Source of the DNA: Candidatus Peribacteria bacterium
GTDB lineage: Bacteria; Patescibacteriota; Gracilibacteria; Peribacterales; Peribacteraceae
NCBI GenBank assembly: GCA_023245765.1
Contig: JAHFJP010000010.1
Span: forward strand, 1 to 39,130
DNA: 39,130 bases
Direction: 5' to 3'
A model generated the notes under the pieces. The model did no database searches and was not told the DNA's origin. It saw nothing but the letters and a program-made list of their open reading frames with translations. Numbering within the stretch: position 1 is the first letter of the stretch; each line of letters begins with the position of its first letter. A program made the position numbers and the translations under genes. Positions 31,401 to 39,130 of the stretch are shown here, in pieces.

Positions 31401-34305
31401 GACCGACAGCAATCCCGGCAACAACACATCATCTGCATCGGTGCTCGTTACCTGCAGCAATCCGCCTCCTGCCCAGTGTTCCGATGGCATCGATAACGAC
31501 AACGACGGCTTCGTCGACATGAACGACTTCAGCTGCAGCTCACCGTCCGACAACGACGAAACGAATCCCAAGGCGCAGTGCCAGGACGGCATCGACAACG
31601 ACAACGATGGTAAGGTCGATTCCCAGGATCCCGGCTGCGTGAATTCACAGGACAATGATGAGTCCAATTCGGTTGCCACTCCCCAATGTTCCGATGGCAT
31701 CGATAACGACAATGATGGCTTCGTCGACATGAACGACTTCAGTTGCAGTTCGAGCTCCGACAACGACGAGACCAATCCCAAGGCGCAATGCCAGGACGGC
31801 ATCGATAACGACAACGACGGTAAGGTCGATTCCCAGGATCCCGGCTGCGTGAACAGCCAGGACAACGATGAGACCAATGCCGTTTCGTGTCGTCCCATAT
31901 ATTCGGGTGTAACAACCGTGGGATTCTATAACGGTCATCCTCATTCTGAGTTCACGCATGTCAATTTCCCGGCGAATTGCGCAAACCCGTCGGTGGTCAC
32001 GCAGACAATGGTCGATAGCGTTCTCTGTGGTAACGGTGGAGGCCCCATCACCTGCCCCAACGATCCGCAGACAACTTCCATTGATCTTCGTTCATACGCC
32101 GCCAATATCAGCACCACAGGTTTTGATGTCTTTCTCTCCGCCATGGATGGCGTCTGGGTGGGCGCAACGAGTCCGGCGTACCCCATTTCGTGGCAGGCTA
32201 CCTGTGAAGGCGATCCCATGGTCCCCGCGTGCTCCGACGGAAAAATGTTCAGCGGGATCGGATCCACCAGTTTCTACAACGGCTATTCGAATTCGCAGTT
32301 GGGCCCGATCAGCATTCCCTCGAGCTGCGTGAATCCTTCACTCGTCTCACAGAGCTACATCACGAGCACGCTCTGCGGCGACGGCTCAGGTCCGACGACC
32401 TGTCCGAACGATCCGGCAACAACTTCCCAGGCCATCATGTCCCGTGTCAGCACGACCTCCGTGTTCGTGTCGGGCAATAACGGCGTGTGGGTCGGTGCGG
32501 TCAGTCCGCAATTCCCCGTGGCGTTCCAGGCGATGTGCCAAAATGACATTGGCAGCACCGAGAAAGTCTACGGCGGCATTGCGAACGTGGGATGGTACAA
32601 CGGTCAGGCGCAATCAACGCTCGCACATGTCACGATGCCTCCGAATTGTGCCAGTCCCACCATCACGACACAGAGCAAGTACGATTCGATTCTCTGCGGC
32701 AACGGTGGTGGCCCCATCACTTGTCCGAATGATCCGAGCACAACCTCGGCTGACTTGCAGTCGTACGCGGTCAATATCAGCAGCACGGGCTTCGACGTCT
32801 TCCTGAGCGCCATGAACGGCGTATGGGTTGGCGCAACAAGTCCGGCGTATCCCATCGCTTATCACATCACCTGCAGGTCGTCGGGTACACCGCCGCCCCA
32901 GTGCAGCGATGGCATCGATAACGACAACGATGGCTTCGTCGACAGCAACGACTTCAGCTGCAGTTCGAGCTCCGACAACGACGAAACCAATCCCAAGGCG
33001 CAATGCCAGGACGGCATCGACAACGATAACGACGGGAAGGCCGATGCGGTGGATCCGGGTTGCGTAAACACGCAAGACAACGATGAGACGAATCCTGTCG
33101 GAACGGCAGATCTCGCCGCTCTCATCAGTTTGCCTCCGCAGATCAACCGCGGTGACAACCTGCCCGAGACGCTCAAGGCGCAGAACGTCGGTTCCACGAC
33201 GGTGCCTTCGGCGACCATCACGCAAACCATCCCCTCGGGCTTCGTCTTCAACGCCGGACTCTCCAGTTCGCTCTGTTCCGTGGCAGGCGTAACGGTGAGC
33301 TGCGCGGTAGGCACACTCACTGCAGGACAGACTGCGTCATTCCTCGTCTACCTCCAGGTGCCGGGCAACTACGCCTGTGGCACGAATCTCTCACTGCAGG
33401 ATACCGTCACGACCACGACTGCGACCGACGGTAACAGCGCCAATAACACTGCGGGCGCCACGACACTCGTCACCTGCGCGGGGGGATCGTCGTCTTCCTC
33501 CTCATCATCCACTCCCGCTGATCTGCTCGCAACGCTCAGCATTCCCGAACAGCTTGAGCCCCAGAGCGATCGCGATCTGCCCCAGACGTTCGGCATCAGT
33601 AACGTCGGCTCCGTGACGGTCCCATCGTCGACCATCACTCAGGTCATCCCGAGTGGCTTTACATTCAACGCTGGTCTCTCCAATCCGGCCTGCACCGCCA
33701 CCCCGACACTCGTCACCTGCAATGTTCCGGCGCTGGTCCCAGGGCAATCACTGTCGTTTGTCGTCTACCTCGATATGCCGACCAATCTGGCGTGTAACTC
33801 CACGCTGACCATGCAGATCACGGCCAATGCCATCGGCGTGACCGATGGTAACCTGGGTAACAACACCGCGTCTGATTCCGCATTGATCACGTGCCCGTCC
33901 TCATCGTCTTCGAGTTCGAGTTCTTCCACCGGCACGCTCGACCTCTCCGCGGGCATCAGTTTTGATCCCCAGGTCAGCCGCAGCGCCGTCTTCCCGGAAA
34001 AGCTAACGGCCAGCAACACCGGTTCCGTGAACGCGTCCGGCGTGATCACGCAGAACATTCCCGCTGGTTTCGTCTTCGACGGCGTTCTCTCGAACTCTGC
34101 CTGCTCAATTGCGGGAACGACCATCACCTGCACCGTCCCGACACTCACGCCCGGTCAGACCGTTACGTATCTGGTCTACCTCCAGGCACCGGCGAGCTAT
34201 GCATGCGGCGCGCCATTCTCCTCTTCCGATACCGTTACTGCCTCGGGTGACACCAATGTTGGGAACAACACCGCATCGGCTTCGACGCTGGTGACCTGCC
34301 CGTAG
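28486..34305 (+). CDS. giant secreted calcium-repeat/DUF11 adhesin-like protein
   Basis: A 1939-residue surface or secreted protein with a signal peptide (about 1-39, ending ETANAA). Six double modules of about 65 residues (start near 181, 382, 798, 997, 1067, 1472) have the pattern CSDGIDNDNDG...DNDETNPKAQCQDG...DPGC...QDNDE, Asp-rich like thrombospondin type 3 calcium loops, with regular Cys. Five DUF11-like beta domains (near 253, 865, 1540, 1676, 1818) start with DPQIN(R/K)GDNLPE or similar. Three H-type-lectin-like repeats (451-785) and three repeats starting GFYNG or similar (1135-1463) fill the middle. Two poly-Ser linkers precede the last two DUF11 domains. No LPXTG, SLH or C-terminal anchor is seen. 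ATG 28486 begins the signal peptide; the frame opens 13 codons earlier. Confidence 0.9.
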   Translation: MARRSIFSLSICAVFALHIIAPALPLLPTFAIETANAADPQCSDTVDNDHDGQVDFYDSDCYKDGVYDRTRSESAPVQQQGVKPASTVFMMTINGSHNNAKIYPGQPVTVSWSAPSGYTYCNTGVSPAQPNGWGSYVYKNPSGSEVWWPTVAAMRFQLQCAIDQNHGMEIEDGVASDWIYQCSDGIDNDNDGVIDMNDVSCSSTTDNDETNPKAACQDGADNDNDGLIDFPQDPGCSSKQDNDEFNAPASVTDASIALDIDPQINRGDNLPEKITVRNVGTTNIPGGVVKQTIPSGFTYNPALSNVSCTVAGTLLSCPVGALAPNQSQQLIVYLTVSPSLACNSTVNTLVSFEPTVTDSNPGNNTAGDSFLVTCSAPPPAAQCADGIDNDNDGFVDMNDFSCSSASDNDETNPKAQCQDGADNDGDGVVDSQDPGCVNSQDNDESNAAPTPQCRNEVQQGVLVNNCNSPAGNGLCTNAFYKDITFSQTYSAPPNVLVTINHITESPSCAGGATDKALCYPSNITTTGFRLNCGGSPVNDACGTGTNGYFTMATANWTAVESGAACKAQSGHGIVPQNCSDNQGGLCASGTFSTPITFSTPYASAPNVLVAAENVSNQAGCVGGATDQIECFPSGITTTGFTLNCSGSPYQSCGTSEGFKSLATAGWLATETTNQCRIQSQHLLMTNECPSGVINQTCAGGFRKTVTFPQAFGAAPKVIVSTELTTDSSGVSACAQGASDAYKCEAQNITATGFTAVCWGSPEGAECGAAQEGYTTSAKFGYMAIDGSCAQGNPPPTAQCSDGADNDGDGFIDSNDFSCSSTSDNDETNPKAQCQDGIDNDNDGKVDSQDPGCANTQDNDETNAVTGSADLSLTLNIDPQINKGDNLPVKFTVQNVGTFTVPNAVVTMTVPSGMTFNAGLSNPACSVAGSTLTCNVPTLTSGQSVTFLTYFGTASQACSATIPFQGTVTTSSTTDSNPGNNTSSASVLVTCSNPPPAQCSDGIDNDNDGFVDMNDFSCSSPSDNDETNPKAQCQDGIDNDNDGKVDSQDPGCVNSQDNDESNSVATPQCSDGIDNDNDGFVDMNDFSCSSSSDNDETNPKAQCQDGIDNDNDGKVDSQDPGCVNSQDNDETNAVSCRPIYSGVTTVGFYNGHPHSEFTHVNFPANCANPSVVTQTMVDSVLCGNGGGPITCPNDPQTTSIDLRSYAANISTTGFDVFLSAMDGVWVGATSPAYPISWQATCEGDPMVPACSDGKMFSGIGSTSFYNGYSNSQLGPISIPSSCVNPSLVSQSYITSTLCGDGSGPTTCPNDPATTSQAIMSRVSTTSVFVSGNNGVWVGAVSPQFPVAFQAMCQNDIGSTEKVYGGIANVGWYNGQAQSTLAHVTMPPNCASPTITTQSKYDSILCGNGGGPITCPNDPSTTSADLQSYAVNISSTGFDVFLSAMNGVWVGATSPAYPIAYHITCRSSGTPPPQCSDGIDNDNDGFVDSNDFSCSSSSDNDETNPKAQCQDGIDNDNDGKADAVDPGCVNTQDNDETNPVGTADLAALISLPPQINRGDNLPETLKAQNVGSTTVPSATITQTIPSGFVFNAGLSSSLCSVAGVTVSCAVGTLTAGQTASFLVYLQVPGNYACGTNLSLQDTVTTTTATDGNSANNTAGATTLVTCAGGSSSSSSSSTPADLLATLSIPEQLEPQSDRDLPQTFGISNVGSVTVPSSTITQVIPSGFTFNAGLSNPACTATPTLVTCNVPALVPGQSLSFVVYLDMPTNLACNSTLTMQITANAIGVTDGNLGNNTASDSALITCPSSSSSSSSSSTGTLDLSAGISFDPQVSRSAVFPEKLTASNTGSVNASGVITQNIPAGFVFDGVLSNSACSIAGTTITCTVPTLTPGQTVTYLVYLQAPASYACGAPFSSSDTVTASGDTNVGNNTASASTLVTCP
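31477..31896 (+). repeat. two nearly identical 210-bp tandem units in the adhesin
   Basis: The unit beginning TGTTCCGATGGCATCG at 31477 recurs at 31687, exactly 210 bp (70 codons) later, with only scattered, mostly silent differences. Four more diverged copies exist elsewhere in the gene. It indicates recent in-frame duplication. Confidence 0.85.
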
Positions 34306-34320
34306 TACAAAGATTCCGAA

Positions 34321-34396
34321 GAAACCGAAGAAACCGAGGGAACCGAGGAAGCCAGGGATCCTCGGTTTCTTTGGAATCCTCGGTTTCGTCGGTTTC
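34321..34396 (+). terminator. long loop-less hairpin after the adhesin gene
   Basis: An imperfect palindrome with arms of about 38-41 nt centred on GGATCC (34356-34361). The left arm is built of 9-nt units (GAAGAAACC, GAAGAAACC, GAGGGAACC, GAGGAAGCC). No T-run follows. It has the same architecture as the element at 12820. Confidence 0.65.
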
Positions 34397-34422
34397 TGCA
34401 CGGATATTCCCATAACCTCCTA

Positions 34423-34450
34423 TTGACCTGGTTCTTCAAATCCTTACACT
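34423..34450 (+). promoter_or_regulatory. rpoB promoter
   Basis: TTGACC (34423-34428), 16-nt spacer, TACACT (34445-34450). Predicted start near 34457 gives a 5' leader of about 140 nt. The leader holds a 25-codon frame (from 34535, preceded by AAGG) that overlaps the rpoB start in another phase. Confidence 0.65.
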
Positions 34451-34596
34451 GTGCCCATCCCCGCAGTGGCTTCGATTGTGTTGTGAGTGCTGCGAACCCG
34501 TCTTCGCTTCGGTCGTGCCTGTTCCGGCAAGGTCATGGTCTATGAGATTGATCTTGTGAACGCTACGCCGAGGCTTCGCCTCTTCCCACTCTTTCT

Positions 34597-37500
34597 ATGG
34601 CCAAGAAAATGAAGAAATCCGCTGCGAAGAAAAGCAAACCGGTGAAGAAGAAAATGATGAAGACAAAGAAGGTCGCGGCGAAAAAGCCAATCAAGAAATC
34701 TGTGCCGAAGAAGATGGCGGTCAAGATCGCGAAGAAAATTCTCCCGCAGAAAGCCGCCCCCGCCGCCCGGCCAGGATCCAAGTTTCAGTTGAAGAAAGGA
34801 GGAGGAAAGCAGGCACCACAACAGGAAGATATTCTGCGGCCGCTGAAAAAACTGGTGGTTCCAAAAAAGCCCTACCAGATGCACGTTGATCAGGAAGTGG
34901 TTCCTCACGTGCATCCCCACGTGATTCCACCCTCCGGCCGTGTGCCGTCGGTGTTCGCCAATTTGCCGGAGGCGCTGCATCCCAAAAAAGTGCAGATGGG
35001 CCGCGTGACGCTCGTGGAAGACGAAGACAACTCGCATGTGCCGTCACTGATCGAAATGCAGATCCTCAGCTACAAGTGGTTCCTCACCGAAGGTATCAAG
35101 GAGCTCCTGGAGGAAATCAGCCCGATTACCGACTTCTCGGGCAAAAAGCTTGAACTCCGCATTTTGGGGCACACATTCGATCCTCCCAAGTATGACCCCG
35201 AAACCTGCAAGCGTCGTAACCTCAGTTACGAAGCGGCGATGAAGGGCTACGTGCAGCTGATCAACCGCGAGACCGGTGAAATCAAAGAGCAGGACGTCTT
35301 CCTCGGATCGATTCCGCTCATGACCGATTCCGGCACATTCGTCGTGGACGGCATCGAGCGCGTGGTTGTCCACCAGCTCGTTCGCTCACCCGGAGTCTTC
35401 TTCAGCAAGATGCCTGATCATCCGCGCTATCATGCGGCCAAGATCATCCCCAAGCGCGGCGTGTGGCTCGAAATCGAAACCGACCGCCGCGGGATCATCA
35501 GCTGCAAGATCGACCGCAAGCGCAAAATCCCGATCACCCAGTTACTCCGCGTCTTCGGTTACGCCGGTGACGGACAGATTCTCGATCTCTTCAAAGACAT
35601 CACGAATCCCGATCACGATTACATCCTGACGACGCTCGAAAAAGATCCGATCCGCACGGTCGAAGAGGCGTACCAGAGTGTCTACCGCAAGATCCGTCCC
35701 GGCGATCTGGCCACGCCAGAGAATGCCAAGCAGCTGATCGATTCGCTCTTCTTCGATTTCAAAAAGTACGACATGGGCTCGATCGCCCGCTACAAGCTCA
35801 ATCGCCGCTTCAACCTCAAGACGCCGAGCGACGAGCAGCACCGCGTCTTCCAGGTCAGTGACTTCCTCGAGATCCTCCGTGAACTCGTCAAACTCAATAA
35901 CGGCGTCGGCGTCGCAGACGACATCGATCACCTCAGCAACCGCCGCGTCCGCTCCGTCGGTGAACTCGTGCAGAACAAGTACCGTGTCGGTTTGGTCCGC
36001 ACCGAGCGCATCGTCAAAGACCGTATGACGGTGATGGACATCGAAACCGTCACACCGACCCAGCTCATCAACTGTCGGCCGATCACCGCCGCGATGCGCG
36101 AGTTCTTCGCGTCGTCCCAGCTCTCCCAGTTCATGGATCAGACGAACCCGCTCGCCGAGCTTGCGCACAAGCGCCGTCTCTCCGCGATGGGTCCGGGAGG
36201 ACTCAGTCGCGAGCGCGCGAGCTTTGACGTCCGCGACGTGCACACCAGCCACTACGGTCGCATCTGCCCCATTGCGACTCCCGAAGGTCCGAACATCGGT
36301 CTTGTCGTCCATTTGGCCGGATTCGCGAGGGTCAACGAGTACGGATTCCTCGAAACGCCATACAAGGAGGTCAAACACGACATCGCACTCGATCCCGACA
36401 AGCTTATGGGTCGTATCATCGATGTGGTGGTGAAAGAAAGCCGCAAGGTGATCGCGAAAGAAGGCGATATCATTGATAAGAAAGAAGACGCCAAGAAGAT
36501 CGTCTCGATTCTCAAGAAAGAGGGAAAAAAGGATATCCCCGTCCGCGCGTATATCACCAACAAAGTCGTCTACGTGGACGCCGAACAGGAGCGTCACCTC
36601 ACGATTGCACAGGCCGAAACGCACGTGAGTGAGCACGACGAATTCATGACCACCCGCGTGTCCTCCCGCAAGGCAGGAGAGCCGCTGCTCGCGCACGTTC
36701 GCGATATCACACACGTCGACGTCAGCCCGCGTCAGATTCTCTCCATCTCTACCTCGCTCATCCCGTTCCTTGAGCACGACGACAACACCCGCGCGTCCAT
36801 GGGCACAAACATGCAACGCCAAGCTGTTCCCTTGATCAAGCCCCACGCACCACTCGTCGGCACCGGCATTGAAGGTCTCGCCGCGCGCGCGTCCGGTCAT
36901 GCGCTCCTTGCCGAAGAAGACGGCGAAGTCACGGCGGTCGATTCGCGCGAGGTTTCGGTCGTCTACGGCACGGGTAAGAAGAAAACCTACAAGCTCCACA
37001 CGTTCGTGCGCAGCAACCAGGGTACCTGTTTCCACATGCGCCCCAAGGTCGAGCGCGGGCAAAAAGTCCGCCGCGGTGAGCCGCTAGCAGATGGAGCGTC
37101 CGTCGAAGACGGAGAGTTGGCGCTCGGGCAAAACCTCCTCGTCGCGTACATGTCGTGGGAGGGCTACAACTTCGAAGACGCGGTGATCATCAGCGACCGT
37201 GTTGTCGAGGAAGGCTGGTTTGATTCCGTTCACATCGAGTCCTACGTCACCGATGTGCGCGATACCAAACTTGGACCCGAAATTGTCACGCGCGATATCC
37301 CCAACGTCGGCGAGGCAAAACTGAAAGACCTCGGCACCGATGGCGTCGTTCGTATCGGTGCAACCGTGCACGAAGGCGACATCCTCGTCGGCAAGATCAC
37401 GCCGAAAGGGGAGACGGAGCTCACTCCAGAGGAACGGCTGCTGCAAGCCATTTTCGGCGACAAGGCGAAGGACGTGAAAGATTCCTCCCTGCGCCTCCCC

Positions 37501-38583
37501 GGCGGTGCCGGCGGCAAAGTGGTCGATGTGCACATCTTCGACCGCGCAGAAGGCGATGAACTTCCCACGGGCGTCATCAAGCAGATCAAAGTGTTTGTCG
37601 CGCAGACCCGCAAGATCCAGGTCGGTGACAAAATGGCCGGCCGCCACGGGAACAAAGGCGTCGTCTCCCGCGTCGTTCCGCGCGAGGACATGCCGTTCCT
37701 CGCCGACGGCACGCACGTCGACATCATCCTCAACCCGCTCGGCGTCACGTCCCGCATGAACATCGGACAGATTCTCGAAACGCACCTTGGCTGGGCCTGC
37801 AAAGAATTGGGCATCAAGATCGCTACGCCCGCGCTCAACGGTATTTCGACCGATCAGATCCAGGCGTTCCTTAAAGAAGCCAAACTGCCGGCAACGGGGA
37901 AAATGCAGCTCTTCGATGGCCGCACGGGCCAGCCGTTCCAGTACGAGACGACGGTCGGTCAGGTGTACATGCTCAAACTGCTGCACCTTGTCGAAGACAA
38001 GATCCATGCCCGTTCCGTCGGTCCGTACTCGCTTGTCACCCAGCAGCCGCTCGGAGGCAAAGCTCAGCACGGAGGACAGCGCTTTGGAGAAATGGAAGTG
38101 TGGGCGCTGGAAGCCTACGGTGCGGCGTACACGCTGCAGGAAATGCTGACGATCAAATCCGATGACGTCATCGGGCGCAGCAAGGCGTATGAATCCATCG
38201 TCAAAGGCGAGCCGATCCGCCGCCCGTCGATCCCCGAGTCCTTCAACGTCTTGGTGAAAGAACTCCAGGCGCTCGGTCTCAAAGTCGAACTGCTGAAGTT
38301 CAAAGACGATGTCGCTCCCGAGGAGCGCGTGAAGATCGACGAGACCGTCATCGAAGCCGTCGAACTCGGATCGCGCATCGAAACCGAAGAAATCGCGGCC
38401 GAGGCCGTTCCCGAGGGTGATAAGATTTCCGAACTGGAAGATGTCGTCGCCGAAGCCGAAGGCGAACCGGCCGAAGAGGTGATCGCCGGTATCGAGGAAG
38501 GCGCGGAAGTTCAAGCGTCCGGCAAAGGTGCGAAGCAGGAAATGGCGGACGCAGCGAGTGAAGAAGCCGCTGAAGCGGCTTAG
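34597..38583 (+). CDS. rpoB: RNA polymerase beta subunit with basic N- and acidic C-tails
   Basis: RpoB forms one jaw and part of the active centre of RNA polymerase. The 1328-residue protein has all core blocks: VPSLIEMQILSYKWFL, VHQLVRSPGVFF, the rifampicin region SQLSQFMDQTNPLAEL...HKRRLSAMGPGG (about 507-540), ATPEGPNIGL, GYNFEDAVIIS, GRHGNKGVVS and GGQRFGEMEVWALEAYGA. Unusually, it begins with about 110 extra residues, first Lys/Ala-rich and histone-H1-like (KKMKKSAAKKSKPVKKK), then a His patch (PHVHPHV), and it ends with about 85 acidic residues (Glu/Ala-rich). The tails are in frame, with no internal stop and matching codon use. rplJ/rplL do not precede it and rpoC does not directly follow. 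Confidence 0.97.
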   Translation: MAKKMKKSAAKKSKPVKKKMMKTKKVAAKKPIKKSVPKKMAVKIAKKILPQKAAPAARPGSKFQLKKGGGKQAPQQEDILRPLKKLVVPKKPYQMHVDQEVVPHVHPHVIPPSGRVPSVFANLPEALHPKKVQMGRVTLVEDEDNSHVPSLIEMQILSYKWFLTEGIKELLEEISPITDFSGKKLELRILGHTFDPPKYDPETCKRRNLSYEAAMKGYVQLINRETGEIKEQDVFLGSIPLMTDSGTFVVDGIERVVVHQLVRSPGVFFSKMPDHPRYHAAKIIPKRGVWLEIETDRRGIISCKIDRKRKIPITQLLRVFGYAGDGQILDLFKDITNPDHDYILTTLEKDPIRTVEEAYQSVYRKIRPGDLATPENAKQLIDSLFFDFKKYDMGSIARYKLNRRFNLKTPSDEQHRVFQVSDFLEILRELVKLNNGVGVADDIDHLSNRRVRSVGELVQNKYRVGLVRTERIVKDRMTVMDIETVTPTQLINCRPITAAMREFFASSQLSQFMDQTNPLAELAHKRRLSAMGPGGLSRERASFDVRDVHTSHYGRICPIATPEGPNIGLVVHLAGFARVNEYGFLETPYKEVKHDIALDPDKLMGRIIDVVVKESRKVIAKEGDIIDKKEDAKKIVSILKKEGKKDIPVRAYITNKVVYVDAEQERHLTIAQAETHVSEHDEFMTTRVSSRKAGEPLLAHVRDITHVDVSPRQILSISTSLIPFLEHDDNTRASMGTNMQRQAVPLIKPHAPLVGTGIEGLAARASGHALLAEEDGEVTAVDSREVSVVYGTGKKKTYKLHTFVRSNQGTCFHMRPKVERGQKVRRGEPLADGASVEDGELALGQNLLVAYMSWEGYNFEDAVIISDRVVEEGWFDSVHIESYVTDVRDTKLGPEIVTRDIPNVGEAKLKDLGTDGVVRIGATVHEGDILVGKITPKGETELTPEERLLQAIFGDKAKDVKDSSLRLPGGAGGKVVDVHIFDRAEGDELPTGVIKQIKVFVAQTRKIQVGDKMAGRHGNKGVVSRVVPREDMPFLADGTHVDIILNPLGVTSRMNIGQILETHLGWACKELGIKIATPALNGISTDQIQAFLKEAKLPATGKMQLFDGRTGQPFQYETTVGQVYMLKLLHLVEDKIHARSVGPYSLVTQQPLGGKAQHGGQRFGEMEVWALEAYGAAYTLQEMLTIKSDDVIGRSKAYESIVKGEPIRRPSIPESFNVLVKELQALGLKVELLKFKDDVAPEERVKIDETVIEAVELGSRIETEEIAAEAVPEGDKISELEDVVAEAEGEPAEEVIAGIEEGAEVQASGKGAKQEMADAASEEAAEAA

Positions 38584-38602
38584 GGCAAACGAGGACTACA
38601 AG

Positions 38603-38649
38603 GGTAAAGAGGGTAAAGAGGACGCATTCTCCTCCTTACCCTCTTTGCC
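38603..38649 (+). terminator. hairpin after rpoB
   Basis: A 20-bp stem (38603-38622 with 38630-38649, two mismatches that can wobble) and a 7-nt loop. The left arm is the 9-nt repeat AGGGTAAAG twice. A further T/C-rich copy and CCCCTTTTTC follow. It suggests that rpoB transcription ends here. Confidence 0.65.
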
Positions 38650-38880
38650 GTTTCTCGCCCTCTTTACCCCTTTTTCACGTTTGTTCCACACCCCCGTGGA
38701 ACATCCAATCATGGCTTCCCCAAGAGCAAAACTCACAACTCACAAAAGTGATCTTTTCCGGGCCATCTCCCCAGGTTCTTTGCCTGTTCGTACGCTGACC
38801 GACCGTTCTTTCTCCTCGCAGGCAGGACGCCTGTCGCGGGCACGTATGCCCGCGTTGTATCTCATTACCCCCTTTTATTT
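38650..38880 (+). other. spacer with hairpins before ssb
   Basis: Two hairpins, GTTCCAC-ACCCCC-GTGGAAC (about 38682-38704) and CGCGGGCA-CGTA-TGCCCGCG (about 38837-38856), with no clear promoter. A 57-codon frame from 38711 overlaps the ssb start as ATGA, but its composition does not look coding. Confidence 0.4.
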
Positions 38881-39130
38881 ATGAAAAGCGTGAACAGAGT
38901 CATGCTGCTCGGGAACGTCACCAACGTCCCCGAAACCCGTATGGCAGGCGACCAGACCGTCTGCACGTTCGGTCTTGCAACCAACCGGTTCTGGAAGGAT
39001 AAGCAGGGCCAGCCTCAGGAGGCTGCCGAATTCCATAACCTCGTCACCTGGCGGGGGCTCGCCGACTTCGCCGGCAAGTTCGTCAAGAAGGGCAAGCCGC
39101 TCTACGTTGAGGGCCACCTCAAGACGGGCA
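38881..39130 (+). CDS. ssb: single-stranded DNA-binding protein (5' part)
   Basis: The first 83 residues of an SSB, cut by the window end. The OB-fold start is clear: MKSVNRVMLLGNVTNVPETR, then VCTFGLATNRFWKD, FHNLVTWRGLADFAGKFVKKGKPLYVEGHLKTG. SSB coats single-stranded DNA in replication and repair, usually as a tetramer. The C-terminal acidic tip is outside the window. Start follows a T-rich stretch with no Shine-Dalgarno. ssb stands where rpoC would be expected after rpoB. Confidence 0.95.
   Translation, partial: MKSVNRVMLLGNVTNVPETRMAGDQTVCTFGLATNRFWKDKQGQPQEAAEFHNLVTWRGLADFAGKFVKKGKPLYVEGHLKTG

Noticed and set aside
28600-33100. CRISPR-like regular repeats
   Set aside because: The repeated units are translated protein modules of about 65-70 codons inside one long frame, not short repeats with unique spacers.
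34535-34612. 25-codon upstream frame overlapping the rpoB start
   Set aside because: An AAGG precedes it, but the peptide shows no attenuator-type codon run; a chance frame is more likely, so it is only noted with the promoter.
35542-38514. two long antisense frames in rpoB (506 and 476 codons)
   Set aside because: Shadows of rpoB codon bias; no domain, promoter or start signal.
38711-38884. 57-codon frame overlapping the ssb start by ATGA
   Set aside because: Composition (Ser/Arg/Leu/Pro scatter) is not coding-like, it passes through two hairpins and lacks a start signal.

Overview
The window (about 56% G+C by eye, densely packed, short intergenic gaps) looks like chromosomal DNA of a Candidate Phyla Radiation bacterium, most likely of the Peregrinibacteria/Peribacteria group. 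This assignment is an inference from gene content and style: an SLH-type S-layer protein, a 1939-residue secreted protein full of DGxDNDxDG repeats, archaeal-type class I aldolase, gatCA, rnpA-yidC, a stand-alone rpoB, and almost no Shine-Dalgarno sequences. No marker was searched. No CRISPR array, transposase or prophage was seen.

Layout. 1-250: hairpin-rich non-coding DNA with a possible 6S-like RNA on the minus strand. 389-2938 (minus): GT4 glycosyltransferase, NAD(P)HX dehydratase, multicopper-oxidase-like/YfiH protein, in one coupled operon. 3011-5966 (plus): cell envelope block of FtsQ, D,D-carboxypeptidase and a LysM-M23 peptidase. 6023-6356: a 46-residue membrane peptide and tRNA-Asp. 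6454-9150: a CheD-like protein, an SMR-like membrane protein, a coiled-coil protein and an HTH protein. 9147-12817: gatA-gatC (minus) diverging from rnpA-yidC (plus). 12895-16584: class I aldolase, a methyltransferase, a 61-residue ORF and cysS. 16585-17428: hairpin-rich spacer. 17429-21712: S-layer protein. 21931-23606: FemX-like protein diverging from superoxide dismutase. 23647-24930: tandem paralogues of an unknown family, the second frameshifted. 25293-28225: three-gene polyamine operon. 28486-34305: giant repeat adhesin. 34597-38583: RpoB with odd tails. 38881-end: start of ssb.

Three things stand out. First, a compact operon combines a SpeD-fold pyruvoyl decarboxylase whose ESH motif is altered, homospermidine synthase, and an arginine dihydrolase/DDAH-family enzyme. 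It can be read as arginine -> ornithine -> putrescine -> homospermidine. Second, about a dozen genes have a -10 hexamer ending 6-9 nt before the start codon, which predicts leaderless mRNAs; two divergent gene pairs share overlapping or palindromic -10 boxes. Third, palindromic repeats sit in frame inside genes (rnpA, the femX-like gene), and several gene ends carry long, nearly loop-less hairpins built of 9-nt purine-rich repeats.
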